DNA of 64,000 bases from Nematostella vectensis (lineage: Eukaryota; Cnidaria; Anthozoa; Actiniaria; Edwardsiidae), in assembly GCF_932526225.1 (NCBI RefSeq), contig NC_064042.1, positions 6,007,540 to 6,071,539 on the forward strand. Reading direction: 5' to 3'. Both the position numbers and the translations under genes were made by a program. The notes beneath the pieces are model-generated. The model did not search any database and was not told the origin of the DNA. It was given only the letters and a program-made list of their open reading frames with translations. Positions 28,701-37,360 of the stretch are shown here, piece by piece (position 1 is the first letter of the stretch; each line of letters opens with the position of its first letter).

Positions 28701-31700
28701 GAAGATAAACCGCCTGCACACAAGGGATAGTTGAAAGTTTTCAATGTCGACATCTAATCTTGGTCATAACCCCCCTTCTTTCATTATATCATCATACCTG
28801 TATTTTGATTTGTTTTGGATTTTAGGGGGGGGGGGGGGAGTTGGGCCAAATTTAAGTTGGCAAGTAATGGCATAGAATCTAGCCTATGATTCCTGGATGT
28901 TTGTATCAGAGAAGTCCAAGTTTCTCACTGGAAGCTTAATGTTCATGTTTTTTTTTTTTTTTGGTAAAACAGTTTCCCATAAAAAGAATAATTTCCAAGA
29001 AACGCAATCAATCGCTAGTTTTTTTTTACGGTTCTCAAAATGACCAAAAGCGAAATCAAATTTTTTTACTACCATTAATCAATATCCTTTTAGGACAATC
29101 TATAAGATTTGATTGACGGAAGCTAGAAACTGCTTACTGCATAATATGGTTCTAAATAGGCCGCGAATTGTGCAACAAAAGGTCTTTGACTTAGCAAAAA
29201 GGTGATTTCTGTGTGTACCTACGAAAAGGAACCAGGCAGGTTGTGATATTACAAAAGGGGGCGGTGGAACTTTTTGGGTGCGTTTTCTTATAAAATTGAG
29301 CTCTTTTGTCGTGAATGAATATTTTAATCGACATTACGGTAGTAACTATCCAGGTCGAAAAGTGCCAATTGCTTACACAGTAGTATATAGGGGTGTGGTG
29401 GGGGCAGCGTCACTTTAATATCACGCCTATTCGGCCCCCATCCTGACCTTGCCTTTTTCTGAACTAGCAAGTTTTTGAAGAGAGGCAACGTTGTATACAA
29501 TCTCATTTTGATTAAGATCTTGTTTTGAATCCTCAGTGATTCGCAAACAAGTTTCGCACTGACGGCTCCATACGGATGCAGCTAATATAGGTTGGTTTGT
29601 TGTGGTGTTTTTTTGGAGTGTTAGTGCATGTGTGGCCTCGCTGCGTAAGCTCCGGCTGGCTGTTAGTGCTGCTGCCTTGAATGAAGGTATAACAAGTGAA
29701 TGTGTCCAAGAGCAATGTAAAAATAACGATAAATAGGACTCATAATTGCGACGTTAACAGTAGGCCAGCTGAGTTGATAAAGCTGTATTGTATAGACAAG
29801 CAATTCTTTTAAGAACTCTTCCAAGAAAACATTTAAGAAGAATACCAAAAATTTAACGCCAGCTTTAAAATATAAGCAATATCTAATGCAACTCGCTTTC
29901 TTTTCGCCTGACTCTAATTTAACTTCTTACGCTTGTGTCAACTAATATTTTTTATCTTCATATAGTATTTTTCCTCTATTGCTTTCGCTCTGTGGACTCA
30001 TTCTAAGACATTCTGTTGTACCTTCATTTCATGGCCGGCCCAATAGCTGAAGACATCGTTGACGGTGGAGACGAGAACACCTTCTCCCGGCACCATCGCC
30101 CCCGAGGAGCCATGATCCACGTGCTGGCCGCAGGCTGCTGCCCGGGTTTTACAGGGAAAGGCCGTCTTCTAACATACTAGGGAACTATAGAGAACCTTCC
30201 ACTACATACTAAGTATCTTGAGTTAATTGTTGAGATGACCTTTACAAGAATGGAGTGTCGCTAACATACTAGATAAGTTGCAAAGGAGTTGTCTTACATT
30301 CTCGAATATTAGTGGAATCGTTCGCCTACTAGATAACTATAGGAAAGATTCGCGGTTCTCTTTCGTACTAGAAAAATGAATGTAACCCCACAAGGCAAGA
30401 GTCGTCTGTTTAAATATTGAGAATGATAGCTCATTGTAAAAGGTTACCTTATCAACGTAAAGTCTATGCTATAGTAGATGCGTCATGTAGGGATTGTAGG
30501 AAAAAGACATTTGTAACAGTGATCTTTCCAAGTTACGCACTAGAGAGGAGTTTACTATTTTACTGTAGTTCATAGTCTAGTAAATCATTCTTTTTATACC
30601 ATTTATCCTTTGACTTTCCTGAGGCAAAATACAAGCTGCCTACATACTTCTTTTAGCGTCTAAAAAAACTGTGAGAGTTAACTGCTTGGGCAGCTAACCT
30701 GGTGTACTTTGCCTGATCGAAGGGCTTCTTGGTGCAGTAGAACCAAGCACCTTGCAGCATGCGTTACCGGATTGTGTTTTATTTCTATGTTGTAAAAATA
30801 CGCTCAAGTTAGGTTTGGCGGTTAATTAGACGTTACAACAGGAGGGAGGAGTTGAAGGGGGCATGTTTTATCTTTAAGGGTGTTGGGACATTTCTCTGAG
30901 GGTCGATTTTCCCGCCTAAAAGTGCGAAGTTCCCGGATGATCGCGCGCGCGCCTAACAACCGAATCGCTAAGTAACGAGAAATTTCCCAACACCCTTAAA
31001 GATAAAGATAAGTCCCTTGTACAGGCTGGGAAGAATTTCCGTCGTAGTTAATGTGGTGGTGTTTGAGGAAGGCAGTCATTGGTGACCTTCTTCTACAAAG
31101 AAGCTCAAAGTTAGTGAATAAGAGAATACAGTAGAGGTAGTAACTCGAATCCCAGCTGCTAACTCGAATTCAGATAACTAGTATTTACCTTGAACTAAGT
31201 GATTTATCTCTCTATTCAAAATAAGCCAGGTTCTTTTGTACGTTTATTTTATGCTTTTTACATGATATATAAAAAAAAAACCGGTTCCCAAAACAACGTC
31301 TTTCTTCGCTTATATGTTGATGCCTGTCACCATTGTAATTTACGAATATTTTTGTACTTTTATTTTGCAGCATGTATGAAATAATTGCTTTTTTACCGTT
31401 TTAGAAGTACTATAAATAAAAGTAATTTTTTAATCTTTCACATCATCATCAATACTTTACTTTCGATCTTCACAAGACATGATGAAGTATAATGGGACAT
31501 AATTTAAGATTCTGATAATTTCCAGAGGCATTTGGTCTTAATGGCAGTTTTCAAGTCCGCACAAGCAAAACCAGTACTTTTCGTGTATTGATGTAAAACC
31601 GAACCCGTGTCACGCTTTATCAAAAACATTTCCATTGTGAGCGAATAAGTTTATTGCCAGTTTAGCGTGATGCATTCAAAATGGCCTGCTTTACCAGGCA

Positions 31701-34429
31701 GTCTTACTTGCCCCCCATTAGCGCCATGCATCCGAATTGCTTGGCTACCTTGCCAATTACCCCCCGACGAACTTCTAGAACAAAAGGTTTACCATAATGC
31801 GCATGGTATTTGTGGAAGGTTGTATTAAGAATGCATGTTACCGCGTTTAGCATGGCGACAATAGTTCTAGAACTTAAGGTTTTACACTCATGGTATTTGA
31901 GGAGGGCTGTTAGTGTACGTGTACTTAAACAAGGACAATCTCGTCGCCATTTTACGTTCCCGCTTTGAACCGAATCTCAAAGGTATCTATTTGCATAGCC
32001 AACTGCAAGAAACTGAGATCGTTAAAAAAGCTTGGACTTCAATCCTGGATGGTTATTTGAAATTTTCCTTTCAAATAGAGCGTTGTATTTTCAACAAAGA
32101 AGTGGCTGACCTACATTATTTAACGTATACCCATTGTCCACAGCAAGCCCAATCATACCTCAAGTACCGCCCCACGCGCGCACCATGTCGACGAGCTCGA
32201 GAGGAGACTGGAAACGAAAGTCTAAGAAAAAACAAAACAGGTAGGTGAAGCAGGGAAGAGTGAAAGTTTGGGAATAGTTCAGGAATAGAATTTCCTCGCA
32301 TTCTCAATAAAAAGGGACTTAACTGCTTGTGCATTTTGACGCCTATGTTAGAGAATGTGGGGTTGGGTTGATTCATCCGTTATTTATGCTGTCACGTGGT
32401 CGGTATCCCTGGGTAGAAGGGTGCAAGATGTAATGACGTCACGTCGTGTTGTGCTCAGTTAAGATAAAGCTAGAGAATTATGCCATTAATCTAACCATCT
32501 CAATTAATACGTCTAAGAAAACACTCTTCCTCCTTTTTGCCTTTATTCTCGTTTTGACTCTGATGGAAATAATAGAATCAAACAAACATGCAAGGACGTC
32601 ACGTCGTATTGTGCTCAGTTAAAGCCGCATTGTCACCAGTTTACTTCCGGTCGATTACCTAACAATATCCGATGATTTTTAACGGAAAATGGAAAAATGT
32701 TTCAAAATGTTGAAAGCAGTGTGTCCATTGGAAGTTTCTTTGAGGATGTGATTGATAATTTAGAGCGGATGGCCTGTTAAATATCTCGGATTCTAATAGA
32801 TCATTTTGTCTTTTAACGGTTGAGGTTTTCGGCGGACCTCCGGAAGTAAACTGGTGACAATGCGGCTTTAAGATACAGAGATAATTACGCCATTAATTTA
32901 ACCATCTCAGTAAAGACGTCTAATAAAACTCTTTTCTTTCTTTCCTTTATTCTCGTTTTGACGCTGATGGAAATAATAGAATTAAACAAACATATACATG
33001 CTATAATGGCATTATAACATTAATCTAATATAATATAATTGTCCCTAAGATGTTCTGACGGCTGTCATGCGGTGCAGTTGGAGCTAAGTAACCACGCTAC
33101 GCTTCTAATGCATTGCGTGACAGAGGTCAGACCCTCTGTGTATAAGACTAATCTAATTGCTAATAGTCGAGACTAATAACTTATAACATTTCTGATGACA
33201 CTATAATCTGAAGTATTCACGAATATCGCACACCGTGAAACATTACTTTATTCGAACTAATTTTTAATCCTAATGATTAACACGTGTTTCATCACATGGT
33301 TGCAACATGGTGCCATGTCCGTTCATTGTACGTTTACGCATGCGCTAACCCTCATTGTTTTTATATCCATGACACGTGATCAGAGAAGAAAACTCCATTG
33401 CACCTGATGAAATTAAAAAACGACCCGAGTCGGTGGAGTCAATTGGTTCTCAGAAATTAAGAAACAAGGAATCTAAAAAGTTTCGACGATCAAGGTATTT
33501 GGCCTACACCTGGAACCTAGAAGTTGGTGCTAATGGATTATTACGATGTTAATATGCCTGGTATTTTCCTGTATCTGATAGGCCACATGCTATCACCTAA
33601 CCCATACCAACAAGCTAAATATTCGTTTACTTATTTGTTAGTGTAATGGAGATGGTCACGTGACCAACCCCTCTCCTCCCCACATCTGAAGACTGTCTTT
33701 ATGTTTAAGAGTCATGAAATCCTATAATCTGTTGAATCGAACAGTCAGAGTGTAAAACCCAGATGAGAGTACAAATAACTATAAATTATTTTTAAAAATT
33801 ATTTTAAAACCTTTCGGGAATGACAAAGGACATTTCAGACTAAATAATTTTTTTATAGATTTTCTAAATTTTATATACTATTTTTCAAAACCACTCATCT
33901 TTAGACATGTCCACGACAAACATGAATGAACCCATGTTTTTTTTCTTTCTGTTTTAATTTTAGAAACATGGATGGTGACATCACATGCTTAAGAAAAAAA
34001 GTTGAAGAATTACAATCGGTGAGTAAAAATAAGCTAGAAACGGGTCGTTTGACAGAAATTCCACAACTGTACACTTCCTTTGCCATACCTAGCCACATAT
34101 GAAGGTAACCAAACTAAAATATTTGGGGGCACTTTGTCTAGAAACAACTTTAGAGGAGTAAAGCAGGTCATGTGCCACACCCCTTGCTATGGCTCTGACA
34201 TCTGAGTACAAAATAAAATATAGTAAACAAAAAGTGTCTTTGCCTTCCCTTTTCAAATAAGCTAACAATCGTTTCCCTCTTATTTTCTTATTTATAGGAA
34301 ACACATTCTTTACGAGAAAGTCTTCTTGAAGAACAGCAAGCCAGGCGGAACATGGAAAAATTTATTCGAACTTCTTTACGAGGAATTGTTCCCGACATAA
34401 AGTGGGAAGAGTTTAAGGAATCTTTTTAG
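4861..34429 (+). CDS. ARHGEF7: PIX-family Rho guanine nucleotide exchange factor (31 exons)
   Basis: Orthologue of ARHGEF6/7, which activates Rac1/Cdc42 and scaffolds PAK (through SH3) and GIT proteins at adhesions. Exons: 4861-5019, 5145-5237, 5409-5493, 7717-7796, 10115-10195, 10841-10879, 11339-11423, 11541-11629, 12939-12989, 13259-13302, 13616-13711, 13888-13942, 14059-14126, 14741-14819, 16044-16103, 16688-16747, 17651-17731, 18187-18336, 18829-18907, 19186-19436, 22417-22575, 23044-23104, 24434-24463, 25257-25292, 25359-25409, 26417-26476, 27059-27151, 32144-32240, 33384-33494, 33964-34018, 34298-34429. All junctions are GT-AG and in phase, and they sum to 2670 nt, giving 889 aa. Domain order: CH (1-112), SH3 (about 148-205), DH (about 230-435), PH (about 440-560), proline-rich motif (about 630-645), GIT-binding-like segment (about 733-758), coiled coil (about 828-889). 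The start is the first ATG of the CH frame. Confidence 0.93.
9475..10024. repeat. 21-bp minisatellite in PIX intron 4
   Basis: About 26 imperfect copies of a 21-bp unit like AATGATGTAACCTCAATGTT occur between exons 4 and 5. Because 21 is a multiple of three, repeat frames stay open on both strands (heptad MLNDVTS on plus, a Ser/Leu/His-rich heptad on minus). I treat these frames as by-products. Variation between units (acaaca against cctcaa) suggests a higher-order pattern. Confidence 0.85.
10115..11423 (+). CDS. ARHGEF7: PIX exons 5-7: SH3 domain
   Basis: Exon 5 (10115-10195) gives [17 protein letters not shown], exon 6 (10841-10879) [13 protein letters not shown], and exon 7 (11339-11423) the diagnostic [20 protein letters not shown]. 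The last is almost identical to vertebrate PIX. The WW pair, the ALYDY-like ATFPFEG and the SNYV C-terminus are all present, so the peptide-binding surface should be intact. In the family this domain binds an atypical motif in PAK kinases. A family A MITE (10480-10797) sits in the intron 44 bp before exon 6. Confidence 0.92.
10480..10797. mobile_element. MITE family A, copy 2
   Basis: Left end CAGGCCTGTACCCAGG and right end CCTGGGTATGGGCCTG are near-perfect inverted repeats. G and C tracts lie just inside the left end. The interior shares AACGGCCGAAGGTCCACTTT and AAATCTGACAATAAACGT with the copy at 38645-38981. It has no coding capacity and lies in PIX intron 5. Confidence 0.8.
11541..17731 (+). 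CDS. ARHGEF7: PIX exons 8-17: DH (RhoGEF) catalytic domain
   Basis: Exon 8 is a Pro/Thr-rich linker running into RVYHNL. Exons 9-17 then give the Dbl-homology helices: [31 protein letters not shown], a segment with [67 protein letters not shown] and a final helix with [17 protein letters not shown]. The [14 protein letters not shown] core, which contacts the GTPase switch regions, is conserved, so exchange activity on Rac/Cdc42 is expected. Intron 8 holds a 22-bp minisatellite split by a transposon (12069-12662). Confidence 0.92.
11705..12068. repeat. 22-bp minisatellite in PIX intron 8, left part
   Basis: About 15 copies of a 22-bp unit like GACACCCATCCACAACTCAA. The first few (from about 11705) are diverged and the rest are regular. 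As 22 is not a multiple of three, the open frame cycles through all three registers ([21 protein letters not shown]). The array is interrupted at 12069 by a transposon and resumes at 12663. Confidence 0.85.
12069..12662. mobile_element. Inverted-repeat transposon family E, copy 1 (594 bp)
   Basis: It begins CAGGGCTTCTGGAATTACGC and ends with the inverse (GCGTAATTCCAAAAGCCCTG). The flanks are AACTTG on both sides, a 6-bp target duplication inside the 22-bp minisatellite. The motif AATTACGCGG and its complement recur many times inside, in both orientations. It is about 90% similar by eye to 16919-17509. No transposase is seen. Confidence 0.85.
12663..12870. repeat. 22-bp minisatellite, right part
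   Basis: This continues the array at 11705-12068 with units such as GACACCCATCCACAACATGG. Units decay towards the right end. The split shows that the array predates the insertion of element E. Confidence 0.8.
14966..15015. repeat. Perfect 23-bp inverted repeat with 4-base loop
   Basis: The arm begins ATTAGGCTTGTGATGAAGAC (then CAA) and its exact reverse complement follows after AATC. It lies in PIX intron 14. An RNA copy would form a very stable hairpin. No other copy is seen in the window. Confidence 0.85.
16919..17509. mobile_element. Inverted-repeat transposon family E, copy 2
   Basis: Begins CAGGGCTTCTGGAATTACGC and ends GCGCGTAGTTCCAGAAGCCTTG, flanked on both sides by TCATAG (6-bp target duplication). 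It matches 12069-12662 almost throughout, including TTTTGCAATACATTTTTCTT and AAATGTTTTGTCTTTCAAAA blocks and the interior AATTACGCGG motifs. It lies in PIX intron 16. Confidence 0.85.
17761..18060 (-). pseudogene. Non-LTR retrotransposon remnant (RT C-terminal end)
   Basis: On the minus strand a short frame contains [17 protein letters not shown], which resembles the FFPRTIRxWNSLP motif near the C-terminus of many non-LTR retrotransposon ORF2 proteins. The rest of the frame has no recognisable domain. A 20-bp inverted repeat with one mismatch (18001-18020 and 18034-18053) overlaps it. It lies in PIX intron 17. Confidence 0.45.
18187..19436 (+). CDS. ARHGEF7: PIX exons 18-20: PH domain
   Basis: Exon 18 (18187-18336) encodes [17 protein letters not shown] and [17 protein letters not shown]; exon 19 (18829-18907) adds [12 protein letters not shown] and FEIKG. 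Exon 20 (19186-19436) carries [14 protein letters not shown], the C-terminal PH helix with its invariant Trp, then a Ser/Pro-rich linker ending SGTMTGSQ. The donor of exon 20 is the first unit of a 2.7-kb tandem array. Because the unit is 21 bp, the exon frame stays open for about 72 units into the intron. Confidence 0.9.
18981..19053 (+). repeat. tRNA-derived SINE-like head
   Basis: The sequence has an A-box-like TAGCTCAGTGG (18989) and a B box GGTTAGAACCC (19030), spaced as in a tRNA. The would-be acceptor stem does not pair (GATGCGA at 5', GGTCAGGTCCA at 3'), so this is not a functional tRNA gene. It lies about 130 bp before PIX exon 20, and the following T-run and tail may belong to the same element. 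Confidence 0.55.
19437..22130. repeat. 21-bp minisatellite, ~128 copies, starting at the PIX exon 20 donor
   Basis: The unit begins GTACATTACACAGACTTTCA (plus G). The first copy reads GTACGTTACAC and starts exactly at the exon 20|intron boundary (CAG|GTACGT). Each unit therefore carries a donor-like CAG|GTAC and an acceptor-like TTTCAG. Variants (GTATAT, CATCAC, CATAAC, CATTCT, ACTCAG) are scattered, and some blocks repeat at longer range, such as about 20200-20580 against 20580-20940. On the plus strand the exon 20 frame continues as heptad YTDFQVH until TAG at 20946-20948. The minus strand is open as MYLKVCV. Confidence 0.95.
22131..22416. other. Remainder of PIX intron 20
   Basis: Non-coding sequence between the array and exon 21, ending in the acceptor ACCACAG. 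I see no feature other than a GC-rich patch at 22140-22175. Confidence 0.5.
22417..34429 (+). CDS. ARHGEF7: PIX exons 21-31: proline motif, GIT-binding segment, coiled coil
   Basis: Exon 21 encodes [18 protein letters not shown], matching the vertebrate SLSCLRPAPPLRP motif. Exons 22-26 are short, and 23-26 (30, 36, 51 and 60 bp) have phase 1 at both ends, so each could be skipped without a frameshift. Exon 27 gives [20 protein letters not shown], then QTLNS, the segment linked to GIT binding. Exons 28-29 are basic and Ser-rich. Exons 30-31 form the coiled coil ([10 protein letters not shown], then [18 protein letters not shown]), ending KWEEFKESF. The vertebrate PDZ ligand DETNL is replaced by ESF, which could fit a class III PDZ ligand. 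No clear AATAAA follows the stop closely. Confidence 0.85.
23264..23487. mobile_element. MITE family D, right-truncated copy
   Basis: Starts TTAAAGCCGCATTGTCACCA and matches the left and central parts of the full copy at 32619-32871 (shared 'atatctcggattctaataga' and 'ttaacggttgaggttt'). The right inverted repeat is missing. It lies in PIX intron 22. Confidence 0.75.
25015..25112. repeat. 98-bp fold-back sequence
   Basis: Arms AACCCCGTCCACAGGGTCTT and AAGACCCTGGGGACGGGGTT are inverse with one mismatch. The centre holds TTAAATTTAA. This is a small MITE-like hairpin in PIX intron 23, just before exon 24. Confidence 0.7.
30047..30180 (+). CDS. ARHGEF7: Candidate alternative last exon of PIX
   Basis: An acceptor CCCAATAG precedes a GC-rich open segment that joins exon 27 in phase (AAT T|CT GAA). 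It reads [20 protein letters not shown], continues with [14 protein letters not shown] and stops at TAG 30178-30180. Its base composition is far richer in G+C than the surrounding intron, which suggests coding constraint. Use of this exon would give a PIX lacking the coiled coil, as some vertebrate beta-PIX isoforms do. No transcript evidence is available here. Confidence 0.4.
30867..31007. mobile_element. Fold-back MITE with AGGGTGTTGGGAC ends
   Basis: Left TTATCTTTAAGGGTGTTGGG and right CCCAACACCCTTAAAGATAA are perfect inverses over 20 bp. The interior has a CG repeat (ATCGCGCGCGCGCC). The ends resemble those of the larger element at 41026-41986 (AGGGTGTACTGACAT). Confidence 0.8.
32619..32871. 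mobile_element. MITE family D, complete copy
   Basis: Terminal inverted repeats of about 31 bp, starting TTAAAGCCGCATTGTCACCA at the left with the exact inverse at the right (TGGTGACAATGCGGCTTTAA). The interior contains a second, partly inverted GGTCGATTAC/CGATGATTTTTAACGG block. It lies in PIX intron 28. Other copies: 23264-23487, 34728-34868, 58371-58622. Confidence 0.88.
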
Positions 34430-34727
34430 GAAAATATTCTAATTATAAGCCTTTATCTTATTGCATTAGTTATTCTAATTATTTTTCTATCTCTTGTAAA
34501 CTTTTCTTGGAAAATGTCCTAGCTGCCTTTGTTTTGTGAAAGGCATATTTGGTTTATACACTAAATAACTAAACAGACCGTCTTTCCTCCTCTTATAAAA
34601 AAAAAACTATTTTATAATGGTCCTCAAACCATACCAAAGTTCTGAGCGTGTAAAAGAGTTTGATGTCTTTTGATGATCTCGATAACACAAGGGATAAACA
34701 AGGAGGTTATTGCTCGACTCATGAAGT

Positions 34728-34868
34728 TAAAGTGGCATTTTTACCAGTTTACTTCCAGAGGGCACACTGTTTTTACAATTTTGAAATATTTTTCGTGTTT
34801 TCCGTTTAAAGTCATCAAAGATTGTTACGTAATCGACCGGACGTAAACTGATGACGTTGCCGCTTAAA
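34728..34868. mobile_element. MITE family D, internally deleted copy
   Basis: Left TTAAAGTGGCATTTTTACCA with AGTTTACTTCC following; right ACGTAAACTGATGACGTTGC then CGCTTAA. It is shorter than the 253-bp copy and its ends are diverged, so it is an older or deleted member. Confidence 0.7.
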
Positions 34869-35360
34869 ACTTCTATTACTTACTGTCTATGGAAGTAGTC
34901 TAAGGTACTTTTCTATTTTTCATACTGTCATGCAACTGTTTCAGAGCAACGTATTAACTAACACTTTCAAAGTCTAACAAAAGTGCAGTCGCATAGCTAG
35001 AACAAGCAAAAAGTGTAACATTCCTTATCTAACGATCATTATAATACTTTTTCCATATAATATAAATGACTGCAGGACTCTCTTAGTATATCTTGGCGAA
35101 ACGCCTAAAGTATTAGACAAAATGTAGTTGTCTACCAAATACATATGTATGCAACTGTAATAATAGCTCTTAATTTTCTTAGGCACTCTTTTCTTAAGCA
35201 CTTATCCACAATCCCTTTGGCATCTTTAACAGTTGAATTTAGTAAGCCGAAATCAAGTAATGTTTGGGGATGATTATTTTGTTATTTTATCCATAAAGAA
35301 GCAGCAGGCAGATACAGTATAAATTAACAAACAACATTACTATTTTACAGCCAGGTCTCA

Positions 35361-35519
35361 GGGGCATGGCCAGGGGGGGGGATGGCCCAGGGGGCCCGGG
35401 CCCCCCCTTTTAGCATCCAAAAATACAGTAAATGTATGACACAATATCTAAAATACAGGAGAAAATGCCTTGAAGGGTCTTTTGGGCCCCCCCCTGTTAA
35501 AAATCGTGGCTATGCCGCT
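35361..35519. mobile_element. MITE family C, copy 1
   Basis: Left GGGGCATGGCCAGG and right GTGGCTATGCCGC are imperfect inverses, with G/C tracts just inside. The interior (AAATACAGTAAATGTATGAC, CTAAAATACAGGA) matches 43701-43856. Confidence 0.75.
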
Positions 35520-37360
35520 AGGCCTCAAACACAGAAACTGTTAACGGTCAGGCAAAGTTATCTAATTGATTTTTTTTTCAACTATTGAATTTCTAATATT
35601 TAAAAATACTCAACCAGAGTAAAGCAGATATTTTGCAAATTTAACCCATGGCCTAAATATTGACATTTTATACTGTAAAACAAACTTTCCTTTAGATAGG
35701 TAACAAGAATTAATGGCAAGATCATCTCATTGCAACAAATTATTATCACTATTCTCATAACATTGAGAATAATTTGAACTCGCTTCTTAGCAATATTAAA
35801 TCTTTAGTGCAGATTTCAATATTTTGTGAATTCTTACCAAAAAGCTACCCTTTCCATTTCAAAAAAATAGCACAACTTACTAGTCTTTTAAGCTTTACCA
35901 ACTGTTATCTCATGGTTCTTGTTCTGATAAAAAAGGGTCTGATTCGGGACGAATTGTTTGATATCAAATTGGGAGTTAACATGTTTTTACCTTCTTGATA
36001 TTTTTAGTGGAAAGTTGGCTTTCTCCAGATGCCACTACAGTATACACTACTGTATCAAGGATTGCTTGTTCAATTTTTTTTTCTTGGGTGGGGATTGGAG
36101 GGGGGGGATGTCAGATAGTTGGTCCCACAGCAGGCTTTAAGGTCACTTTACAAGGCTTGTGGCAAGTAAAGCAATACTAATGAAAAAAATAGGCCTAGCT
36201 AAAGAAAATCAAGGAATAAAAAGCTCTCGCTTTTTTTTCTATGACCGAGCTCAATGTTATATGAATTCTATGCTAGATCTTCAAATATTTAGCTTATTGC
36301 AAATGCTTTTAAAATGCTTAAAAAACTATTGAGGTTAAGCTAAGTGATAATAAAAAAGGAAAAAATAATAAAAACAAACAATATATCAAGGTGCTTTATA
36401 AGTAGTGTTGATTCTTTTATTACACCCATTCAAGTGGAAATCCTCTGGAAAATGTCTCTTAGAGTAAGGTTGTTCACAGACAGATCCAGACTGTACAAGG
36501 AAAAGGGGGAGGACAAAAATATACCCTTCCAAAACACCCCCCCCTTCCCAATAAGGTTTAATGTTATCCACATTTGCTTACAACAGTGTCTGTTTGAAGG
36601 ATGAGTGAAATACTAAATGTTTATGCTAACCATAGCCTCCAACTCGGCTTTTTTGAGTTTCAGGCTTCCTGAGGGCGCACACAGGAGCCAGCTAACAGCT
36701 GCTATTAGGAGGCTATACTATATAGGTTGTAGCGGGTATAGGGGCATGTCTAGAGAATAATGCCGACTGGGTCTATAGTAATAATTCACTTGCCATGGAT
36801 CAATTAGGTTCAAATCTGTATCCTGGTCATAGGTCACTAGATCCATCTTGAAACTAATTCTATCCAAATGCACACATAAAATTAATCATCTAATTAGATA
36901 GCAAAGAAGGTGTCAACTTGAGTCGAACCCAGCTTGTATCCTAATCCGGGTGGGCAACAGACTCTCTTAAACCTCCCCTGACAAGTGCCTGGGGTATTGG
37001 GAACAAGGGCACTTTCTTCTATTTGCACCAAAATTACATTGGACTACATTTTTTCCTACCCTTCCCCCACAATCCTTTTAATGCCCAATGCCAGCAAGCA
37101 TTACGACCCAGAATGTGAATGGAGGACAATCACTACCTGCCATTGGATGTTATCAAACATTATACTGAATACATATGGTAAACCTATTGGGTCATTGCAT
37201 GTTTCCAAGGAGAACATGTTTTTATTTATCAAAGATTATTATAATTTACATCTCAAAATCTTACAAGATCTAATTTGCTAAGCTGATTAAATTTTTACCT
37301 AAGAGTCCACAACCTTTGATAAATGTCTACCCTTGGTTATACCCATAAAGAGTTTTGGGG

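Larger units (their letters stand above)
27152..32143. other. Large PIX intron 27 (5 kb)
   Basis: Mostly non-coding AT-rich DNA. It contains a candidate alternative terminal exon (30047-30180), a fold-back MITE (30867-31007) and G/T tracts near 28825 and 28950. I found no other gene. The segment around 28440-28530 loosely resembles 24640-24720 (shared AGGATGACA-AATAGCGGC-like block), perhaps an old repeat. Confidence 0.5.
34430..37360. other. Intergenic region between PIX and the serpins
   Basis: No gene is supported. It holds two MITEs (34728-34868 and 35361-35519), a G-rich patch at 36090-36110, and a segment (36615-36725) with inverted AGGCT/AGCCT motifs that may be a fold-back element. 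For the minus-strand serpin, an AATAAA (plus strand TTTATT at 37221-37226) lies about 135 bp beyond its stop. Confidence 0.5.
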
